A stretch of 64,000 nucleotides of DNA from Rhodospirillales bacterium (lineage in GTDB: Bacteria > Pseudomonadota > Alphaproteobacteria > Rhodospirillales > JANQFP01), in contig JANQFP010000242.1 of NCBI GenBank assembly GCA_028277795.1, positions 34,405 to 98,404 of the forward strand. The letters run 5' to 3'. The notes under the pieces are model-generated. The model was not told the DNA's origin and made no database searches. It was given only the letters and a program-made list of their open reading frames with translations. The position numbers and the translations under genes were made by a program. This document shows positions 59,430 to 64,000 of the stretch, one piece after another; the stretch's first letter is position 1; the number at the start of each line of letters is the position of its first letter.

Positions 59430-61316
59430 TCAGGCCGGCGTTGTCAGTCCGCGCTCCATGACCGCGGCCAGCCGGCGGGCGAACGCCACCGGGTCCTCCA
59501 CCGGCTCGCCCTCGATGATGCGGGCCTGATCCAGCAGCAGGTGGGCGGCGTCGGTCAGCGGCGGCGCGCCGTCGCCGGCCGCGGCCACCTCGGCCAGGCG
59601 GCGGATAAGGGGGTGGCTCGGGTTGATCTCCAGGATGCGCTTGATGGCCAGGCCCGCGCCGAGCTGCCGGTGCTGGCGCAGCAGGCGCTCCAGGTGCATG
59701 TCCATGTCGCCCTCCTCGGCGATCAGGCACACCGGGCTGTCGGTCAGGCGCTCCGAGGCGCGGACGTCCTTGACCGCCTCGCCCAGGGCCTCCTTGAGGG
59801 CGGCGATCAGGGCATCGAGGCCCGCCGCGTCGGCGGATTCGGCCTTGTCGGTCGGCTCGTCCGGCGTCTCGGCGGGCGCCACCTTGGCGAGGTCGGCGCC
59901 GGATGCCGTCACCGAGCGGAACGGCTTGTCCTTGTAGGACGCCACCGCCGGGATCCAGAACTCGTCCACGGCGTCGGTGAGCAGCAGGACCTCGATCCCG
60001 CGCGCCTTGAACCCCTCGAGCTGGGGGCTGCGGCCGACGTGCTCCAGGTCGTCGCCGGTGATGTAGTAGATGGCGTCCTGGCCGTCGCGCATGCGGCTCA
60101 CGTAGTCGTCCAGGCCGACCAGGCCCTCGTCGCGGGTGCTTTGGAACCGGGCCAGCCCCATGAGCGCCTCGCGGTTGTCGTAGTCCTCGTAGATGCCCTC
60201 CTTGAGCACAGCGCCGAAATTGTCCCAGAAGGTGCCGTACTCGTCGGGCGCCTTGTCCGCCTTCTTGCCCAGCTCGCCCAGTACCCGCTTGATCAGCCCG
60301 GACCGGATCTTGGCGATCTTGGGGTCGTGCTGGATGGTCTCGCGGCTGATGTTGAGGGGCAGGTCCTCGGAATCGACGACCCCGCGCAAGAACCTCAGGT
60401 AACCCGGCAGCAAGGCGTCGGAATCATCCGTGATGAACACGCGTTTGATGTACAACTTGACATGTTGCTTGCGTTCGGGGTGGAACAGGTCGAAGGGCGC
60501 CGTCGAGGGGACGAACAGGAGGTTGCTGTAGGACAGCACGCCCTCCACCGAATTGTGCAGCACCAGCCACGGGTCGTCGAAGGTGTGGCCCACGTGGTGG
60601 TAGAACTCCTTGTACTGATCGGCGTCGATCTCCGACTTGGGCCGGGTCCACAGGGCGGAGGCGGTGTTCAGGGTCTCGCGCTTGTCCCCGTCCTCCAGGA
60701 CCACCGGGATGCCGATGTGGTCGGAGTAGGTCTTGACGATCTGGCGGACGCGGGCCTCCTCCAGGAACTCGTCCTCGGCGTCGGCCAAGTGGAGGGTGAC
60801 CGTGGTCCCACGCGCCGGCCGCTCCGCCGCCTCGACGGTGAACTGGCCCTTGCCGTCGGAGGTCCACCTCCACGCCTGGTCCTCGCCGGCCCGACGGGTC
60901 AGGACCTCGACCGATTTCGAGACCATGAAGGACGAATAGAAGCCGACGCCGAACTGGCCGATCAGGGCCATGTCCTTGGACGCGTCGCCGGTGAGCCGGT
61001 CGAGGAAGGCCTGGGTGCCGGAGCGGGCGATGGTGCCCAGGGTCTCCACCAGGTCGTCGTGATTCATGCCGATGCCGTTGTCGGCGACGCTCAGGGTCCG
61101 CGCCGTGCGGTCGCGGCTCAGGGTGACGGCGAAATCGGAATCGCCGGCGATCAGGTCTGGATTGGTGAGCGCGTCGTAGCGCAGGCGGTCGCAGGCGTCG
61201 GAGGCGTTGGAGATCAGCTCGCGCAGGAAGATCTCCTTGTGGCTGTAGAGCGAGTGGGCGACGATGTCGAGCAGCCGGCCCACTTCCGTCTGGAACGTGT
61301 AGGTTTCCTTGTCCAT
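59430..61316 (-). CDS. htpG: Molecular chaperone HtpG (Hsp90)
   Basis: A 628-residue ATP-dependent chaperone. The GHKL ATP domain shows ELISNASDACDRLRY, VADNGIGMNHDDLVETLGTI and GQFGVGFYSSFMVS. The middle domain shows LFVPSTAPFDLFHP and LPLNISRETIQHDP, and the C-terminal dimer domain has NPSHPLIRRL. Length is normal. A weak sigma-32-like promoter is seen about 50 nt upstream. Confidence 0.97.
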   Translation of the reverse strand: MDKETYTFQTEVGRLLDIVAHSLYSHKEIFLRELISNASDACDRLRYDALTNPDLIAGDSDFAVTLSRDRTARTLSVADNGIGMNHDDLVETLGTIARSGTQAFLDRLTGDASKDMALIGQFGVGFYSSFMVSKSVEVLTRRAGEDQAWRWTSDGKGQFTVEAAERPARGTTVTLHLADAEDEFLEEARVRQIVKTYSDHIGIPVVLEDGDKRETLNTASALWTRPKSEIDADQYKEFYHHVGHTFDDPWLVLHNSVEGVLSYSNLLFVPSTAPFDLFHPERKQHVKLYIKRVFITDDSDALLPGYLRFLRGVVDSEDLPLNISRETIQHDPKIAKIRSGLIKRVLGELGKKADKAPDEYGTFWDNFGAVLKEGIYEDYDNREALMGLARFQSTRDEGLVGLDDYVSRMRDGQDAIYYITGDDLEHVGRSPQLEGFKARGIEVLLLTDAVDEFWIPAVASYKDKPFRSVTASGADLAKVAPAETPDEPTDKAESADAAGLDALIAALKEALGEAVKDVRASERLTDSPVCLIAEEGDMDMHLERLLRQHRQLGAGLAIKRILEINPSHPLIRRLAEVAAAGDGAPPLTDAAHLLLDQARIIEGEPVEDPVAFARRLAAVMERGLTTPA

Positions 61317-61365
61317 GGCGGTGTCGGAGTGGCTCCCCCCTTCCGGATGGTCGTGACGGGTGCTG

Positions 61366-61394
61366 ATATGTGCGGTGGCCCGGGACGGCGCAAG
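61366..61394 (-). promoter_or_regulatory. Possible heat-shock (sigma-32) promoter of htpG
   Basis: On the minus strand CTTG (61391-61394) is followed after 18 nt by CACATAT (61366-61372), partly matching the alphaproteobacterial RpoH pattern CTTG-N17/18-CYTATNT. The match is incomplete, and the call rests partly on htpG being a usual RpoH target. Confidence 0.35.
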
Positions 61395-61442
61395 CCCCGC
61401 CGGGACGCGGCTGTCCGGTCCGGTGGAAGCGGTCAGTGACGG

Positions 61443-61706
61443 TCAGCCGAACTTGTAGTGCTTGCGGATCGGCTTCTTGACGTTCCACACGCACTTGAGG
61501 CCCTTCGGAAAGGTCACCATGTCGCCGACGCCGAACTGGACCACCTCGCCCCCCTCGGTGGTCACCATGACCTCGCCTTCGAGGACGTAGCAGGTCTCCT
61601 CGCTGTCGTACTCCCAGTCGAAGACGCTTTCCCCCGCCGACCACGTCGGGTGCCGGGTCATCTCGGCGACCTGCTCGTCGGTCGGTTTCTCCACCTTGAT
61701 CTTCAT
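61443..61706 (-). CDS. Small cupin-domain protein (DUF861/EutQ-like)
   Basis: An 87-residue single cupin: TWSAGESVFDWEYDSEETCYVLEGEVMVTTEGGEVVQFGVGDMVTFPKGLKCVWNV. The usual metal ligands are only partly kept (Glu and Cys where His-x-His is common), as in the DUF861 group. The start at MKIKVEKPT has AGGGGGA upstream. Substrate unknown. It lies upstream of htpG on the same strand, 126 nt away. Confidence 0.8.
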   Translation of the reverse strand: MKIKVEKPTDEQVAEMTRHPTWSAGESVFDWEYDSEETCYVLEGEVMVTTEGGEVVQFGVGDMVTFPKGLKCVWNVKKPIRKHYKFG

Positions 61707-61838
61707 GGCGCATCCCCCTGCCTGACGACCACGCCGGACTCTACCACGACCGGGGCCGCGGCCCGCAAGGGTCGTCGCCACCTGCCGCCGCCCTGGTATA
61801 ATGGCGCCACGACGACGAGGGGCTCGGGGAGGCGTTCC

Positions 61839-62495
61839 ATGGAGGTCGATCTCAGGGTGGCCCAGCTCCTGTGCTCGCGGTTGTGCCACGACCTGGTGGG
61901 GCCGGCCGGGGCGGTCAATGCGGGCTGCGACCTGATCGCCGAAACCGGGGGCGACGACGACGGGGCCCTGGCCCTGCTCGCCACCAGCGGCCGCCAGATG
62001 ACCCGCCGACTCGCCTTCTACCGGGCCGCCTTCGGCCTCGGCGGCGCCGGCGATCTGATGGAGGCGCGCCGCCTGGCCGCCGATCTGCTGGCCGAGGGTC
62101 CGGTGGTGCTCGACTGGCCGGCCGCAGGCGAGCAGCGGTCGGAGGACGTGCAGTTGGCCAAGCTGGTCCTCAATCTGATTCTGATCGGCGCCGAGTCGCT
62201 GCCGCGGGGCGGGCGGCTGGCCGTCCACGTGGCCGATCTGCCGGAAGGCACCGGCGTCGCCCTGACCGCCAACGGCCAAGGCGCCCGCATCAAGGACGAG
62301 GTACGCGCCGCCATGGCACCCAGGGTGGACGCCGACGATCTCTCGGCCCGCACCGTCCACGGCCACCTGGGGGCCCGCCTGGCGGAGGCCCTGGGCGCGG
62401 CCATCGAGGTTTCGGCCGGCGAGGCCGACGAGGTCCGCATGGCCGTCCTCATCCCCGGCGGCGCCGGCGGGCAGCCATGGCGGGAGCGGGCATGA
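61839..62495 (+). CDS. chpT: Histidine phosphotransferase ChpT
   Basis: ChpT relays phosphate from CckA to CtrA and CpdR. The 218-residue protein has the phospho-histidine region LCSRLCHDLVGPAGAVNAGCDL (H17) in a DHp-like helix, then a degenerate ATPase-like domain (VQLAKLVLNLILIGAESLPRGG) that does not bind ATP. The start has GGGGAGG upstream. It overlaps the receiver gene (ATGA), and the ctrA gene lies 1.3 kb away, convergent. Confidence 0.9.
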   Translation: MEVDLRVAQLLCSRLCHDLVGPAGAVNAGCDLIAETGGDDDGALALLATSGRQMTRRLAFYRAAFGLGGAGDLMEARRLAADLLAEGPVVLDWPAAGEQRSEDVQLAKLVLNLILIGAESLPRGGRLAVHVADLPEGTGVALTANGQGARIKDEVRAAMAPRVDADDLSARTVHGHLGARLAEALGAAIEVSAGEADEVRMAVLIPGGAGGQPWRERA

Positions 62496-62857
62496 CCTCC
62501 TGTCTGGTCGTCGACCCGTCCAAGGTGGCTCGTACGGTGGCGTGCCGGTTTCTCCAGGCACTCCAGATCGAGACTACGGAGGCGGCCGACGGCGGCGAGG
62601 CGCTGGCGGTCTGCGAGGCCACGATGCCGGATTCGGTGCTCCTCGACTGGACCCCGCCGGCGACGGACGGGATGGCGTTCCTTACCGCGTTGCGCCGGCT
62701 GCCGGGGGGCGACCGGCCGAGGGTTTTGATGTGCTCCAGCCGGACCGACCCGGATCACATCCGGCAGGCCATGGAGGCCGGCGCCGACGAGTACATCATG
62801 AAACCGTTCGACAGCGAGGTGATCCGGTCCAAGTTCGCCCAGGTGGGACTGCTGTGA
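62492..62857 (+). CDS. CheY-like single-domain response regulator
   Basis: A 121-residue receiver domain only. The phosphoacceptor is D52 (VLLDWTPPATDGM), the conserved lysine K104 (YIMKPFD), and the acidic pocket is reduced to D8 (LVVDPSK). In place of the common MPxxDG it reads PPATDG. It overlaps chpT and cheR by 4 nt each. It probably takes part in motility or chemotaxis signalling, but the partner kinase is not in the window. Confidence 0.92.
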   Translation: MTSCLVVDPSKVARTVACRFLQALQIETTEAADGGEALAVCEATMPDSVLLDWTPPATDGMAFLTALRRLPGGDRPRVLMCSSRTDPDHIRQAMEAGADEYIMKPFDSEVIRSKFAQVGLL

Positions 62858-63696
62858 GGCCCGACGACGTTGCGTTCCTGACCGGACTTGTCGCGGAGAA
62901 ATCCGGTCTGGCGCTGTCGGCGGACAAGGTCGCGCTGATGGAAAGCCGCCTCATGCCGGTGGCCCGACGGCGTGGGCTCAAGGGGCCGCGGGAGCTGGTG
63001 GCCGCCATCCGCGGCCGGCCCTCGGACGCGCTGATCCGCGACGTCACCGAAGCCATGACCGTCGACGACACCGCCTTCTTCCGCGACACCGCGCCCTTCG
63101 CGCTGTTCCGCGACGTCGTCCTGCCCCAGCTCCTGGAGCGGCGCGCCGCGACAAGGGCCTTCCGCATCTGGTGCGCCGCCGCCGCCACCGGCCAGGAGCC
63201 CTATTCGCTGGCCATGATCCTCAAGGAGGCGGCAGACAGCCTGACCGGCTGGCGTCACGAGATCGTGGCCACCGACGTCTCGGCCGGGATGCTGGCCAAG
63301 GCCCGGGCCGGCGTCTACTCCCAGTTCGAGGTGCAGCGCGGCCTGCCGGTGCAGATGCTGATGACCTACTTCACCAAACGCGACGCCCTATGGGAGATCG
63401 ACCCGGCGCTCCGCGCCATGGTCCGGTTCCGGGAGTTCGACCTGCGTCACGGCCTGCGGCCGCTGGGCCGGTTCGACGTCGTGTTCTGCCGCAATGTGCT
63501 GATCTACTTCGACGACGAGACGAAGGGCCGGGTGCTGAACGAGATCCGCAGCCTGATGCCCGACGACGGCGTGCTGTTCCTGGGCCAGTCGGAGACCGTG
63601 CACGGCATTTCCGACGGGTTCACGCCTTTGCCAGACCAGCGCGGCGTCTTCCGTCCGGCCGACGGCCCCGCTCCCGGTTCCCCCGCCTCATCCTGA
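62854..63696 (+). CDS. cheR: CheR-type chemoreceptor glutamate methyltransferase
   Basis: A 280-residue SAM-dependent methyltransferase. The N-terminal helical domain (FLTGLVAEKSGLALSADKVAL) and the TVDDTAFFRDTAPFALF region precede the SAM fold with IWCAAAATGQEPYSLAMIL, IVATDVSAGMLAKARAGVY, FDVVFCRNVLIYFDDETK, and GVLFLGQSETV. The GTG start overlaps the receiver stop. The last few codons and the stop lie in a dispersed palindromic repeat, so the natural C terminus may have been replaced. Confidence 0.93.
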   Translation: MRPDDVAFLTGLVAEKSGLALSADKVALMESRLMPVARRRGLKGPRELVAAIRGRPSDALIRDVTEAMTVDDTAFFRDTAPFALFRDVVLPQLLERRAATRAFRIWCAAAATGQEPYSLAMILKEAADSLTGWRHEIVATDVSAGMLAKARAGVYSQFEVQRGLPVQMLMTYFTKRDALWEIDPALRAMVRFREFDLRHGLRPLGRFDVVFCRNVLIYFDDETKGRVLNEIRSLMPDDGVLFLGQSETVHGISDGFTPLPDQRGVFRPADGPAPGSPASS

Positions 63697-63788
63697 GCAG
63701 CGGGCGCAGCCCGCGTGTCGAAGGATGGAACCCGCACCGCGCGGCGGCCGTCCTTCGACACGGCGCTTCGCGCCTGCTCAGGACGAGG
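63686..63788. repeat. Dispersed palindromic repeat between cheR and ctrA
   Basis: CCTCATCCTGAGCAG...GTGTCGAAGGATG on the left pairs with CGTCCTTCGACACGG...CTGCTCAGGACGAGG on the right, about 40 nt per arm with few mismatches around a GC-rich centre. The words CATCCTGAGC and GTCGAAGGA are those of an intergenic palindrome common in alphaproteobacterial genomes. Lying between convergent genes, it could end both transcripts. The left arm encodes the end of CheR. Confidence 0.8.
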
Positions 63789-63832
63789 GGGACGGGGAAT
63801 TCAGTGTCGGGAGGCCTCGCCGAGCCGGCCGG

Positions 63833-64000
63833 TCAGGCGCTGGCGGTCTTCGCTTCGCTTTCCGGCTCGCGCAGCATGTAGCCGCGGCCCCACACGGTCT
63901 CGATGTAGTTGTCGCCGCCGGTGGCGGTGGACAGCTTCTTGCGCAGCTTGCAGATGAACACGTCGATGATCTTGAGCTCGGGCTCGTCCATGCCGCCGTA
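63833..64000 (-). CDS. ctrA: Cell-cycle/motility response regulator CtrA, C-terminal part
   Basis: The window holds only the last 55 codons. They encode [20 protein letters not shown] then [20 protein letters not shown] and YMLREPES, the recognition helix and wing of the OmpR-type DNA-binding domain of CtrA, followed by a short Ala/Ser tail. CtrA is phosphorylated through CckA and ChpT; in Rhodospirillales it mainly drives motility genes. The gene continues past the window edge. Confidence 0.93.
   Translation of the reverse strand, partial: YGGMDEPELKIIDVFICKLRKKLSTATGGDNYIETVWGRGYMLREPESEAKTASA

Overview
The window is one contiguous stretch of a GC-rich alphaproteobacterial chromosome, most like the Rhodospirillales (Magnetospirillum/Rhodospirillum relatives). 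The pointers are the ChpT, receiver, CheR and CtrA genes at the right end, an FzlA-type GST homologue, a GAAC-N7-GAAC LexA box in front of lexA, the gene order rpsB-tsf-pyrH-frr-uppS-cdsA-dxr-rseP-bamA-skp-lpxD-fabZ-lpxA-lpxI-lpxB, and a stand-alone CULT (cereblon-type) protein of the kind known from Magnetospirillum gryphiswaldense. The species cannot be named from the sequence alone.

Layout. 1-1.3 kb: a truncated exported protein, a 3-hexulose-6-phosphate synthase and the CULT protein. 1.35-6.65 kb: trpG-trpD-trpC-moaC-moeA, mostly with overlapping or closely spaced ends, then SOS-controlled lexA. 6.7-13.1 kb: an unknown membrane-anchored protein, comEC, gltX and gltA. 13.1-29.5 kb: a long minus-strand block for translation (rpsB, tsf, frr), UMP kinase, isoprenoid and phospholipid synthesis (dxr, uppS, cdsA), outer-membrane assembly (rseP, bamA, skp) and lipid A (lpxD, fabZ, lpxA, lpxI, lpxB), followed by gloA and panE. 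29.5-34.6 kb: dnaE diverging from two tandem rpiA genes, with two DnaA-box-like sites between them.

34.7-36.5 kb is an accessory patch: HicBA and Phd/VapC toxin-antitoxin modules, a copy of the 3' end of lolD, and a GFA-family gene. Next come lolD-lolC-proS. A 267-nt MITE-like element with 34-nt inverted ends (39780-40046) has cut off a HEPN gene and left its MNT nucleotidyltransferase partner. 40.6-45.1 kb carries a secernin-like C69 hydrolase, an FAD oxidoreductase, a lipoprotein hydrolase coupled to an ABC ATPase, and an NDUFS6-like zinc protein. 45.1-47.3 kb is a clearly AT-rich insert with its own promoter and two overlapping genes, an HD-domain phosphohydrolase and a nucleotidyltransferase. 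It is the best candidate here for an undescribed (perhaps defensive) system.

47.3-61.7 kb returns to ordinary content: polA, msrPQ, fzlA, a TPR protein, an NAD(P)-dependent epimerase, acnA, a DUF1223 protein, a small conserved protein with a strong promoter, htpG and a cupin. The window ends with chpT, a receiver protein and cheR in overlapping order, a dispersed palindromic repeat, and the 3' end of ctrA. No rRNA, tRNA, CRISPR array, integrase or complete IS was found.
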